Source: CAZWDL01 sp964632995 (GTDB lineage Bacteria > Bacteroidota > Bacteroidia > Chitinophagales > Saprospiraceae). From it: DNA of 22,027 bases. The stretch spans positions 1-22,027 of the forward strand of contig CAZWDL010000120.1 in NCBI GenBank assembly GCA_964632995.1, given 5' to 3'. A program made the position numbers and the translations under genes. The notes below the pieces were generated by a model, which was not told where the DNA came from, searched no databases, and saw nothing but the letters and a program-made list of their open reading frames with translations. Positions 7,115 to 15,112 of the stretch are shown here, in pieces (positions within the stretch are counted from its first letter, which is position 1; each line of letters opens with the position of its first letter).

Positions 7115-8137
7115 ATGAGTCTTTCTTTCTTTCGGCTGGCCCTTCGCCTCGGCAGTTTTCTTTTACTGGCGGGTACAGCGTCAGGGCTTTGCGCGCAGGC
7201 GCTGAAATTACAGCTTTTGGCGCTACCCGCACAAATTAAACCGGGTGAATGGACAAAGATCCAGGTACGAGTGATTGATGAGGCTGGAAAACCGGTTCCC
7301 AACGTTCTTTTAACGTTGGAAGCTGACGGTGGATTGTTTGCCGGCGCCGGTAAAGGAAACGCGGAAGGAAAGACAGACTTCCAGGGGGTATTCCGGACGG
7401 AGTGGTCGTGTGAACCTTGTATGGCCGAACACTCCATTGAGGTCAATGCCCGTCGCGCTGGTTTTCTGGGGGCTACAGAGCAATTACTGATCGTTGTAGA
7501 AAAAGAACGCCTGTCGGGACAGTTGACGATCGATCCCTGGATACAACCCGAGGAGGTCGCTCCCGGGCAGACAGCGTCCCTGACGTTGCTGCTCAGGCGG
7601 AACGGCCAGCCGGAAGCGGGAGCTTTTGTTGAAGTTTCTTCGGGGGGAGGAACCTTTACAGGCCCCTCGGCTGATCCGGAGCTGCCTACCTATGCGCACG
7701 GTTTGACGGATACCCTTGGGCGCTTCCAGACGGATTGGCGCTGTGAGAATTGTGCACGCAACTACCTGTTCCATATCAGAGCGAGTGCTGAAGGGCACGA
7801 ACCGCTGCGTTCGCAAATTACCCTCTCCATCGCCGAATCGGCAAAAGAACAGCCACAGGACGATCAGGGGGCCGTGGAAGGACAGCTCATCAGCTGTGAC
7901 CCTTGTGGCTTTTTTCAGGTACATGCCTCATCGGTAGCTCCTCAAAAGGAAAAGCATTCCGTATCGGTTTCGGCTGATTGTCACTACCGGATCAGCTTGC
8001 CGTCAGGCATTTACTTGATGGAAGCAGTACCGGTACATCGCAAAGCCGGAGAGGAGCCGGTAGCTGTCCCCTGGCGCATTAAAGTGAATGTAAGCAGCAG
8101 TATGACAACGACGGTCAACTTCCAGTGTGCTGAGTGA
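7115..8137 (+). CDS. Secreted Ig-like-domain protein with three CxxC motifs, function unknown
   Basis: I do not recognise this 340-aa protein. Residues 1-29 form a Sec signal peptide (hydrophobic core around 12-24, likely cut near CAQ-A); the Cys there lacks a lipobox, so it is probably not a lipoprotein. Two homologous beta-sandwich modules follow, about 38-125 and 145-235. Each has a PGx(W/T) start, (V)P.(V/A)xVxL/VxxxGGxF, a (T)DxxGxFxTxW strand and then Cys-x-x-Cys (C99/C102 in WSCEPC; C210/C213 in WRCENC). The strand order resembles Big_1/invasin-type Ig domains. The third segment (about 250-340) has another pair, C261/C264 (ISCDPC), and looks like a small carboxypeptidase-regulatory-type sandwich. 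No T9SS tail is present, so it may stay in the periplasm or outer membrane. It is divergent from the giant surface gene across 87 bp, suggesting but not proving shared control. The CxxC pairs could be disulfides, redox sites or metal ligands. Confidence 0.85.
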   Translation: MSLSFFRLALRLGSFLLLAGTASGLCAQALKLQLLALPAQIKPGEWTKIQVRVIDEAGKPVPNVLLTLEADGGLFAGAGKGNAEGKTDFQGVFRTEWSCEPCMAEHSIEVNARRAGFLGATEQLLIVVEKERLSGQLTIDPWIQPEEVAPGQTASLTLLLRRNGQPEAGAFVEVSSGGGTFTGPSADPELPTYAHGLTDTLGRFQTDWRCENCARNYLFHIRASAEGHEPLRSQITLSIAESAKEQPQDDQGAVEGQLISCDPCGFFQVHASSVAPQKEKHSVSVSADCHYRISLPSGIYLMEAVPVHRKAGEEPVAVPWRIKVNVSSSMTTTVNFQCAE

Positions 8138-8203
8138 GGAGGAGTCTACTTGACGGAATGACTTAAAGTCAGTTCAATCTGTTATTCTTCCCGTAGCCAC
8201 CCC

Positions 8204-9073
8204 TTAAAGCTCCTTTCCAGGTGAAAGTGTCCATTTATCTGGTAGCCAGTATGCTATAAACATGTACAGCGCGTAAATCTCCAGGGCGAAGGGCAGATAT
8301 CCCAGATATCCCGGCAACGGCATTTCAAAGATGTACCAGAAGTCCACGTAGGGAATATTGTAGAACCACTTCGGTTTGGCATAGTAGTTCCACATTTCCC
8401 AGAAAAAGCCGCAGGTGAGGCATCCCAGCCACAGGGCGATGACGAGGCGCCAGTCGCCCCGGGCTGTCCTGGCCAGCAAGCTGGGTTGCCCCAGCCGGTA
8501 ATTGACCGGGTCGAGAATGAAATAGAGCGACATCCAGATAAGGGCGACGCCGTATGCCGGCCAGCGCAGCGCGACGAACAGCAGGAGGCACCCCAGGAGA
8601 AAGAAGCCCAGGCGGGTGAGTTTGTAGCGGCCGATACGGGGGCCCTTACCCAGGTTTTGCACCCACCCGAAAGTGCTGAATAATTCAGTGGTGCTGAAAA
8701 CAGCGGGCAGAACGACTGAAAAACTGATGGTACAGTAAAAACCGTATTCAAAACCGGAAAAGGAATCAACCGGCTGGTAGGTCCAGTACCCCAGTCGCCG
8801 GTTGAAGAGCTCGAAGAGCCACCAGGAGGGAGCGGAAAACAGGAAAAGCGGAACGTAGGCCCGGTAATTTTGCGAAAGCAAACTAAATCCCCTGCGATAA
8901 AGTACAATGGCCTCGACGCTTAAAATATACCCCAGCCAAAGCGGAAAGAAAGCCCAATGCGTACGCAGGCCGTCCATCAGCCAGTTAATTGGCCAGAAGA
9001 CTGCGATGAGTAGTAAGCCGATCCAGCCGAACAGCGGCCAGCGCGCCCCTTTTGAAGTCCCGGAAGTTGACAT
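8204..9073 (-). CDS. Multi-pass inner-membrane protein, function unknown
   Basis: The product is 289 aa with about eight hydrophobic spans (roughly 13-31, 38-60, 73-92, 110-130, 152-170, 172-187, 211-228, 255-280). Aromatic-rich conserved-looking loops stand out: SAPSWWLFELFNRRLGYW, CGFFWEMWNYYAKPKW and YVDFWYIFEMPLPGYLGYLP. The paired 'W.(L/M).(E/M).(F/W)N' patterns after spans 3 and 7 hint at an internal repeat of two four-helix halves. I do not recognise a family. Such Trp/Tyr/Glu-rich membrane loops occur in lipid- or carotenoid-modifying enzymes, but no catalytic signature supports this. It converges with the upstream secreted protein gene (66-bp gap, only the small palindrome TGACTT-A-AAGTCA at 8159-8171). 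A TAATTTTG box on the minus strand (9185-9192) could be its -7 element, with a leader of about 110 nt. Confidence 0.8.
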   Translation of the reverse strand: MSTSGTSKGARWPLFGWIGLLLIAVFWPINWLMDGLRTHWAFFPLWLGYILSVEAIVLYRRGFSLLSQNYRAYVPLFLFSAPSWWLFELFNRRLGYWTYQPVDSFSGFEYGFYCTISFSVVLPAVFSTTELFSTFGWVQNLGKGPRIGRYKLTRLGFFLLGCLLLFVALRWPAYGVALIWMSLYFILDPVNYRLGQPSLLARTARGDWRLVIALWLGCLTCGFFWEMWNYYAKPKWFYNIPYVDFWYIFEMPLPGYLGYLPFALEIYALYMFIAYWLPDKWTLSPGKEL

Positions 9074-9264
9074 GCTGCAGTGGAAGATGTACTGTTAATC
9101 CAGGTTAAATGCCTTACGGTAAAAATGAGTATTTGCACGCAATTTAGTTAAAAAGGGATAGGATAAACAGGGGCATATGCATTTCAAAATTAAATTTAGC
9201 CCTCATAACGCTTTAGATTTAAAATGGCTTTTCTAAATTAAGCCGGAATAAAACCTTATCGACT

Positions 9265-12200
9265 ATGCAAAGATCAGCACTATGGCTTCTGTTACTCCCT
9301 TTGCTCCTGTTTTCAGGAACAGTAACGGGCCAACGAACCACCAGCGTCAATTCGGCGGACACCTTACCCACCGCCGAACTCCAAGCCTTGAAATGGCGTA
9401 ACATCGGACCCTTCCGGGGCGGCCGATCCAATACCGTTTCCGGGGTGGTGGGTAATGATAATATTTACTACGCCGGCTATACCGGTGGCGGGATTTGGAA
9501 AACAGAGGATGCCGGCCATACCTGGCGCAACATCTCCGACGGTTTCTTGGAAACCGGTTCCGTAGGGGACATCGCCGTTTCGGAATCCGATCCTAACGTC
9601 CTCTACGCAGGTATGGGCGAACATGCCGTGCGGGGCGTAATGACCACCTTCGGCGACGGCGTTTACAAATCGGTGGACGGAGGAAAAAGCTGGGAACACA
9701 AGGGACTGGAAAACTCCCGCCACATCTCAGATGTAGTCATCCATCCCGATAATCCGGATGTCGTTTTCGTGGCGGCTCAGGGCGCTGTACATGGACCGAC
9801 CGAGGAGCGCGGCATCTATAAATCGACTGACGGCGGCGAAACCTGGAAGAAGGTGCTCTATGTCGATGAGAATACCGGGGCTTCCAGCCTGCGCATGGAT
9901 TTTACCAATCCGCGCATCCTCTACGCCGCTACCTGGGAACATCGCCGTTATCCCTGGAAAGTGATGAGCGGCGGCCCCGGCTCCGCGATTTGGAAATCGA
10001 CTGACGGTGGCGAAACCTGGAAAAAAATCACAAAGGGCCTGCCGGAAAAGATGGGTAAAATCGGGGTCGCCGTTTCGCGCGCCGCCCCTCAGCGCGTCTT
10101 CGCTATTGTGGAAGCCGAGAAGGCAAAAGCCGGCGTCTACCGGTCCGACGATGGCGGTATGAGCTGGAAGCACATGACCAATGATCAGCTGCTGACGGCC
10201 CGCTCCTGGTACTACATGGAAATTTTCGCTGACCCGAATAACGCCGAATCGGTGTATGTGTTGAATGCTCCGATGATGCATTCCATCGACGGGGGTAAGA
10301 CCTTTTCGCGCGTCAGTGTCGGCCATGGTGACACGCACGACCTGTGGATCAACCCGGACAACAGCCGCAATATGATCCTCGGCGATGACGGCGGCGCGGA
10401 AATTTCCTACAACGGCGGGGCCAGCTGGTCCACCCTGAACAACCAGCCGACCGCCCAGTTCTATCGCGTCAACACCGATAATCTTTTCCCCTACAACGTA
10501 TACGGCGGGCAACAGGATAACTCCTCCGTGGTCATCCGTAGCCGCAGCAACGGCGGAGGCATCACCGAGGCCGACTGGACATCGGGTCCCGGTTGCGAAA
10601 GCGCCTATATTGCTTTCGACCCGGATAATCCGGTCGTCCTCTACGGCGGCTGCTACCAGGGCCTGATAGAAGCACTGGACACCCGCACTGACGAGGGTAA
10701 GGACATCATGCAGTATCCATCCCTCAACCTGGCGACCAAGCCGAAGAACATGAAGTACCGTTTCAACTGGAACGCACCGATCATTGCCTCTCCTCACGAT
10801 CCCAATACACTGTACCACGCCGGTAACGTCGTTTTCAAAACGACCGACGGCGGGCTCAACTGGGAGACCATCAGCCCGGACCTGACGCGCAACGATACCA
10901 CCAAGCAGGACCTGGGCGGCGGCCCTTTTACCAACGAGGGCGCCGGTGGCGAAAATTACAATACGATTTACTATCTCACCGAATCACCGCTGGAGCAGGG
11001 CCTGCTCTACGCGGGAAGCGACTGCGGGCTGGTGCACGTGACCAAAAACGGAGGGGAAAGCTGGGAAGATATCACCCCGGAAGATCTGCCGGAAAGCAGT
11101 ATCCACTCCATCGAGGTTTCTCCGCACGATCCTGGAACGGTCTACGTCTCCGCCAATCGCTATAAATTTGACGATTTCAAATCCTATACCTATAAATCCA
11201 CTAACTATGGCCAGTCCTGGCAATTGATCAACGACGGCGTCCGCGAGAACGACTTCATCAAAGTCATCCGCGAAGACCGGAACACGCCCGGCTTGCTGTA
11301 CGGAGGAGCGGAGAGGGGCTTTTATCTCTCGAATGACGGTGGCAGCAAGTGGCAGCAACTACAGCTAAATCTACCGGTGGTTCCCATCAACGACCTGGCG
11401 ATTGAAGACAATGACCTGGTGGCCGCCACCCAGGGCCGCGCCTTCTGGATTCTCGACGATCTCAGCGCCCTGCAACATTCTAAGGGGCAGTTTGAAGGGG
11501 AATCCATGAAACTCTACGAGCCGAATAAAAAGACGGTGCGCTTCAGCAGCGGGAATTCCAATGATCCGGGCGTAGGAGAGAACCCGCCAAGCGGCGTTAT
11601 TCTGTACTACTATTTGGCGGAAGCCGTGGATAGCAGTGCGCTGACTTTGGATATCCTGAATGCCGAAGGGGAGCTTGTCCGGACTTTCACGAACCTGGAG
11701 GAGGAATTCAAATCTTTTCCCGGCGGTCCGCCGGCTCCCCAAGCCATCCCGGCGAAAAAGGGGCTGAACCGCTTCGCCTGGGACTTCCGCGCCGAAACGC
11801 TGCCGGCAGTGCAAGGGGTTTTCGTTTACGGAAATTACCGGGGACACCGCGTAGCCCCAGGCGCCTATCGCGCCCGCCTCACTCACGGAGAGCACAACTC
11901 TGAAGTGTCCTTTGAAATTGTCTCTGACCCAAGGCTGGATATCTCAACGGAAGACTGGCAGACCCAACAAGAGATGATGGAGCGGGTGGAGCAGCACATC
12001 GCGGATATTCACCAGTCCGTCAATCAAATGCGGAAGTTGCAAGAACAACTGAGCACATTGAATGAGGTTCTGGAAGAGAAAGGAGGGGCTGAGGCGCTGG
12101 TAGAAACCGGTAAAAACCTGGTCGGGAAGATGGAAGACCTGGAAAGTGAGCTGGTAGAACCCCGCACAAAGAGCACCCAGGACGTGATCAACTGGCCGGG

Positions 12201-12417
12201 AAAACTCAACGCAGAGTTTTTCGTCCTGAAAAATAAATTGGATACTCACGATCCCCGGGTGACCGAAGGCGTTCGCAGCCGCCTGTCTGACCTGGAAGCG
12301 CAGTGGACCAAACACCGGCAAACGCTATATCAACTGCTCGAAGAGGATGTGCATGCCTTCAACCGGAAGTACCGGGAGATGCAGATTCCGGCCTTGATTG
12401 TACCGCAGACGGAGTAG
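9265..12417 (+). CDS. Exported VPS10/sortilin-like BNR Asp-box beta-propeller protein
   Basis: The product is 1,050 aa with a clear signal peptide (MQRSALWLLLLPLLLFSGTVTG). Eleven or so Asp-box motifs (S/T-x-D-x-G-x-x-W) recur, including KTEDAGHTW (79-87), KSVDGGKSW (135-143), two KSTDGGETW, RSDDGGMSW, HSIDGGKTF, KTTDGGLNW and LSNDGGSKW. They mark two stacked beta-propellers typical of the VPS10 domain-containing 'glycosyl hydrolase' group that is abundant in Bacteroidota. WRNIGPFRGGRS near residue 44 is the usual opening of this group. After the propellers come a beta-sandwich (about 760-900; GLNRFAWDFR, PGAYRARL) and a charged helical C-terminus (about 905-1040) likely to form a coiled coil. 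No T9SS tail is seen, so the periplasm is the likely site. True enzymatic activity is unproven for this group; peptide or glycan binding is equally possible. It stands alone, with an AT-rich 191-bp divergent upstream region (9074-9264). Confidence 0.9.
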   Translation: MQRSALWLLLLPLLLFSGTVTGQRTTSVNSADTLPTAELQALKWRNIGPFRGGRSNTVSGVVGNDNIYYAGYTGGGIWKTEDAGHTWRNISDGFLETGSVGDIAVSESDPNVLYAGMGEHAVRGVMTTFGDGVYKSVDGGKSWEHKGLENSRHISDVVIHPDNPDVVFVAAQGAVHGPTEERGIYKSTDGGETWKKVLYVDENTGASSLRMDFTNPRILYAATWEHRRYPWKVMSGGPGSAIWKSTDGGETWKKITKGLPEKMGKIGVAVSRAAPQRVFAIVEAEKAKAGVYRSDDGGMSWKHMTNDQLLTARSWYYMEIFADPNNAESVYVLNAPMMHSIDGGKTFSRVSVGHGDTHDLWINPDNSRNMILGDDGGAEISYNGGASWSTLNNQPTAQFYRVNTDNLFPYNVYGGQQDNSSVVIRSRSNGGGITEADWTSGPGCESAYIAFDPDNPVVLYGGCYQGLIEALDTRTDEGKDIMQYPSLNLATKPKNMKYRFNWNAPIIASPHDPNTLYHAGNVVFKTTDGGLNWETISPDLTRNDTTKQDLGGGPFTNEGAGGENYNTIYYLTESPLEQGLLYAGSDCGLVHVTKNGGESWEDITPEDLPESSIHSIEVSPHDPGTVYVSANRYKFDDFKSYTYKSTNYGQSWQLINDGVRENDFIKVIREDRNTPGLLYGGAERGFYLSNDGGSKWQQLQLNLPVVPINDLAIEDNDLVAATQGRAFWILDDLSALQHSKGQFEGESMKLYEPNKKTVRFSSGNSNDPGVGENPPSGVILYYYLAEAVDSSALTLDILNAEGELVRTFTNLEEEFKSFPGGPPAPQAIPAKKGLNRFAWDFRAETLPAVQGVFVYGNYRGHRVAPGAYRARLTHGEHNSEVSFEIVSDPRLDISTEDWQTQQEMMERVEQHIADIHQSVNQMRKLQEQLSTLNEVLEEKGGAEALVETGKNLVGKMEDLESELVEPRTKSTQDVINWPGKLNAEFFVLKNKLDTHDPRVTEGVRSRLSDLEAQWTKHRQTLYQLLEEDVHAFNRKYREMQIPALIVPQTE

Positions 12418-12420
12418 AGC

Positions 12421-12522
12421 GTAGAGGGTAGAGGGATAGGCTGTTCAAGGTTCGAAAGTTTCGGTGTCCTGAAAAGATGATCGAACCTCTCTTGTCTCAT
12501 TGTCCCTCTACTCTTTACCCTC
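12421..12522. repeat. Nested imperfect inverted repeat between the VPS10 gene and proB
   Basis: The outer arm GAGGGTAGAGGGA (12424-12436) pairs imperfectly with 12503-12522 (GAGGGTA and GAGGGA when read on the minus strand, with a 7-nt insertion between them). An inner perfect 8-bp pair is AGGTTCGA (12448-12455) with TCGAACCT (12481-12488). The element follows the VPS10 stop codon by 3 nt and fills most of the 142-bp gap before proB. It may fold in the mRNA and act as a processing or termination structure, or it may be an intergenic repeat. No U-tract follows immediately. Confidence 0.5.
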
Positions 12523-12559
12523 ATCTCTCTACTACCATCCTCCTATAAAACAATTGAAT

Positions 12560-13642
12560 ATGAACAACGACTTCAAGCGCATCGTCGTCAAGATCGGCTC
12601 CAACGTGCTGGCGGAGGAGGGGCAGGGGTTACAGCGGGGACGCATCCGGAGCCTGGTGGATCAGGTTGTTGGCCTGAAGGAAAGAGGTGTGCAGGTGCTG
12701 CTTGTCTCTTCCGGAGCGGTGGCGGCGGGACGCAGCGTACTGCCGGGATCGGAAGATATGAATAAAGTAGTGCGGCGGCAGGTGTTGTCGGCTGTGGGCC
12801 AGACTGAGCTGATGAATATTTACCAGCAGTACTTCCGGGAGCGGTCCTGTCACGTAGCCCAGGTGCTGGCGACGAAGGAAGATTTCCGCGATCGCCGGCA
12901 TTATCTGAATATGAAAAACTGCCTCTACGGACTGCTGCGCGATGACATTGTTCCCATTCTGAACGAGAATGACGTCGTCTCGGTCACCGAGCTGATGTTT
13001 ACGGATAACGATGAACTGGCGGGCCTGGTGGCGGCAATGGTCAATGCCCAGGCGCTGATCATTCTCAGCAGCGTGGATGGGGTGCTGACCGGCCCGCCCG
13101 GAGCGGCAGGAAGCGAACTGATCCCCGAGATTGATCCGATAGATGCGCGTTTTGAGGAGTATATTCTTCCTTCCAAATCCTCCTTTGGCAGGGGAGGCAT
13201 GCATACCAAGTTTCGCATTGCCCGAAAAGCGGCCAGGCTTGGTATAACCACTTTTGTCGCCAACGGCCGCCGTACCGGTATCCTGCCGGGCATCTTGTCC
13301 GGCAAGGTGGTCTGTACTCGCTTTCCGCCGCAGCGGGAACAATCCAATGTTAAAAAGTGGCTGGCGCATCAGGAGAAAGAGGAAAAAGCCCGCCTTCACG
13401 TGAACCGGGGGGCAGCCGAAGCACTGCTTTCTGAGGAGAAGGTGTCAAGCCTGTTGCCCGTGGGGATAGAACGCATTGAAGGCCGGTTTAAAAAAGGCGA
13501 TATTGTGACTATCTGGCACGATGACGAGCAAATCGGCATCGGACTCGCGCAGTACGGCGCCCGCAGCGCGACTGCGTATCTGGGGCAGCGGGGTAAAAAG
13601 GCGCTGGTGCACTATGATTATCTTTTGGTCACCAAGCGATGA
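12560..13642 (+). CDS. proB: Glutamate 5-kinase
   Basis: The product is 360 aa, close to the 367 aa of E. coli ProB. It phosphorylates L-glutamate with ATP to gamma-glutamyl phosphate, the first committed step of proline synthesis, in the cytoplasm. The amino-acid kinase domain (1-255) shows VVKIGSNVL (9-17), VSSGAVAAG, PILNENDVV, FTDNDELAG, SSVDGVLTGPP and the loop FGRGGMHTK (FGTGGM.TK in many relatives). A PUA domain follows (about 275-355; GIERIEGRFKKGD, IGIGLAQY). I start at ATG 12560; an in-frame TTG at 12500 would add 20 residues read from the inverted-repeat region and unrelated to ProB. proA follows in the same direction 77 bp later, and the pair is almost surely one operon. Feedback inhibition by proline is the family norm. 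The third enzyme, ProC, is not in the window. Confidence 0.95.
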   Translation: MNNDFKRIVVKIGSNVLAEEGQGLQRGRIRSLVDQVVGLKERGVQVLLVSSGAVAAGRSVLPGSEDMNKVVRRQVLSAVGQTELMNIYQQYFRERSCHVAQVLATKEDFRDRRHYLNMKNCLYGLLRDDIVPILNENDVVSVTELMFTDNDELAGLVAAMVNAQALIILSSVDGVLTGPPGAAGSELIPEIDPIDARFEEYILPSKSSFGRGGMHTKFRIARKAARLGITTFVANGRRTGILPGILSGKVVCTRFPPQREQSNVKKWLAHQEKEEKARLHVNRGAAEALLSEEKVSSLLPVGIERIEGRFKKGDIVTIWHDDEQIGIGLAQYGARSATAYLGQRGKKALVHYDYLLVTKR

Positions 13643-13719
13643 AGCTTGAACGGGCATTTCGCTTAAGAAAAACTATGCTTTGTCGAAAGTGGTTAAACTT
13701 TAAACCTTCAACCTTTCTT

Positions 13720-15000
13720 ATGGATCAAATTACCCAAATCGACGAAAAACAAATCACCGGACAACTTCTCCAAACGCGGCAGGCTTCTCGCAAAATGGCG
13801 GCTTTGGAGGACGATACCATTGAGGAAATTCTGCGGCGGGTGGCCGGGCGTATCCGTGAATCGGGACCTCAACTGTTGAAAGCCAACCGAAAGGACCTGG
13901 ACCGGATGGATGAATCAGACCCTAAGTACGACCGCTTGTTGCTCAATGAATCGCGGCTGGAAGGCATTGCTTCCGATATGGAACAGGTGGCAGCCCTGCC
14001 CTCGCCCCTGGGGCGCACCCTGGAAGAGCGCACCCTGCCCAACGGCCTGCTGCTCACCAAAACCAGCGTACCGATGGGCGTGATCGGCATCGTCTTTGAA
14101 TCGCGGCCCAACGTCACCTTCGACGTATTCGCGCTCTGCCTCAAATCGGGAAATGCCTCGGTGCTGAAGGGAAGCCGGGACGCCCATTTTTCCAACCTGG
14201 CCATCCTTGACCTAATTCAGGGAGTGTTAAGGGATTACGACCTAAAGGACCTGGTCTATCTTGCTCCCAGTGCGCGCGAGGCGCTGCCGGCCATCCTGAA
14301 GGCTGATGATTACATCGATTTGCTGATTCCCCGGGGAGGCAAGGGGCTCATCGATTTCGTTCGTAAAAACGCTACCGTTCCGGTTATCGAAACTGGTGCG
14401 GGAATCGTGCATACCTATTTTGACAAAAGCGGTGATGTGAAGAAAGGTAAGGCGGTTCTTGAAAACGCCAAAACACGACGGGTCAGCGTGTGTAATGCGC
14501 TCGACACGCTCCTTATCCACCGCGAGCGTTTGAAAGAACTGCCGGCGCTGGTAGGGGAATGGGGCCAGAAACACGGTGTTCGGATTTTCGCTGACCCCGG
14601 CGCCTTCGTGGTTCTGGATGATAGCTATCCGGAAAACTTGCTGGAAACCGCGGAAGAACAACACTTTGGAATCGAATTCCTCTCGCTGAGAATGTCGATC
14701 AAGACGGTAGCCGGTATAGAGGATGCCGTTGATCACATCTATCGTTTCTCTTCCCGCCACAGCGAAGCCATTATCGCCGAGGACCGGCAGGCCATCGAGT
14801 ATTTTATGCGTCATGTAGATGCAGCCGTTGTATACGCCAATACTTCCACCGCTTTTACCGACGGCGCTCAGTTTGGGATGGGCGCGGAGATCGGTATCAG
14901 TACGCAGAAGCTTCATGCGCGTGGTCCCATGGCGCTCCCGGAACTGACGAGCTATAAGTGGCTGGTACGTGGAGATGGGCAGATTAGGGAGCGGAATTGA
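13720..15000 (+). CDS. proA: Glutamate-5-semialdehyde dehydrogenase (gamma-glutamyl phosphate reductase)
   Basis: The product is 426 aa from ATG 13720. It reduces the gamma-glutamyl phosphate made by ProB, with NADPH, to glutamate-5-semialdehyde, which cyclises to pyrroline-5-carboxylate. Family landmarks are PMGVIGIVFESRPNVTFD, SGNASVLKGSRDA, LIPRGGKGLI, the catalytic cysteine C258 in RRVSVCNALDTLL, FGIEFLSLRMSIK, SRHSEAII and VYANTSTAFTDGAQFGMGAEIGIST. The frame stays open upstream to an ATG at 13639 overlapping the proB stop (ATGA), which would add 27 residues. Those residues look like translated leader, and the family starts nearer to MDQI, so I prefer 13720; the overlapping start remains possible and would give translational coupling. 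The protein is slightly longer than E. coli ProA (417 aa). It ends 112 bp before the convergent nuclease-like gene; no clear terminator is seen in 15001-15112. Confidence 0.94.
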   Translation: MDQITQIDEKQITGQLLQTRQASRKMAALEDDTIEEILRRVAGRIRESGPQLLKANRKDLDRMDESDPKYDRLLLNESRLEGIASDMEQVAALPSPLGRTLEERTLPNGLLLTKTSVPMGVIGIVFESRPNVTFDVFALCLKSGNASVLKGSRDAHFSNLAILDLIQGVLRDYDLKDLVYLAPSAREALPAILKADDYIDLLIPRGGKGLIDFVRKNATVPVIETGAGIVHTYFDKSGDVKKGKAVLENAKTRRVSVCNALDTLLIHRERLKELPALVGEWGQKHGVRIFADPGAFVVLDDSYPENLLETAEEQHFGIEFLSLRMSIKTVAGIEDAVDHIYRFSSRHSEAIIAEDRQAIEYFMRHVDAAVVYANTSTAFTDGAQFGMGAEIGISTQKLHARGPMALPELTSYKWLVRGDGQIRERN

Positions 15001-15112
15001 GCCCATTCGCAGCTTGGCTCCGGTACTTGTACAGCGCACTGCGGCGATGCGGGGGCGGCCGTGGTCGTGCATCCTTGCCGAACCTCCGCAAATCACTGAA
15101 AGCTACCTATAA

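Noticed and set aside
8159..8171. Terminator between the convergent genes at 8137 and 8204
   Set aside because: TGACTT-A-AAGTCA is a short palindrome that can form at most a 5-bp stem and has no adjacent T-tract.
9727..10818. Long open frame (363 codons) on the minus strand inside the VPS10 gene
   Set aside because: It lies wholly antisense to a strongly supported coding gene, has no recognisable domain, and its composition follows from the GC-rich third codon positions of the sense strand.
12500..12559. N-terminal extension of ProB from TTG at 12500
   Set aside because: Residues come from the inverted-repeat region and do not fit ProB, which begins at MNNDFKRIVVKIGSN.
12629..13399. Minus-strand open frame (256 codons) inside proB
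   Set aside because: Antisense shadow of proB with no family resemblance.
14242..15096. Minus-strand open frame (284 codons) overlapping proA
   Set aside because: Antisense to proA, which matches its family along its whole length; no independent support.
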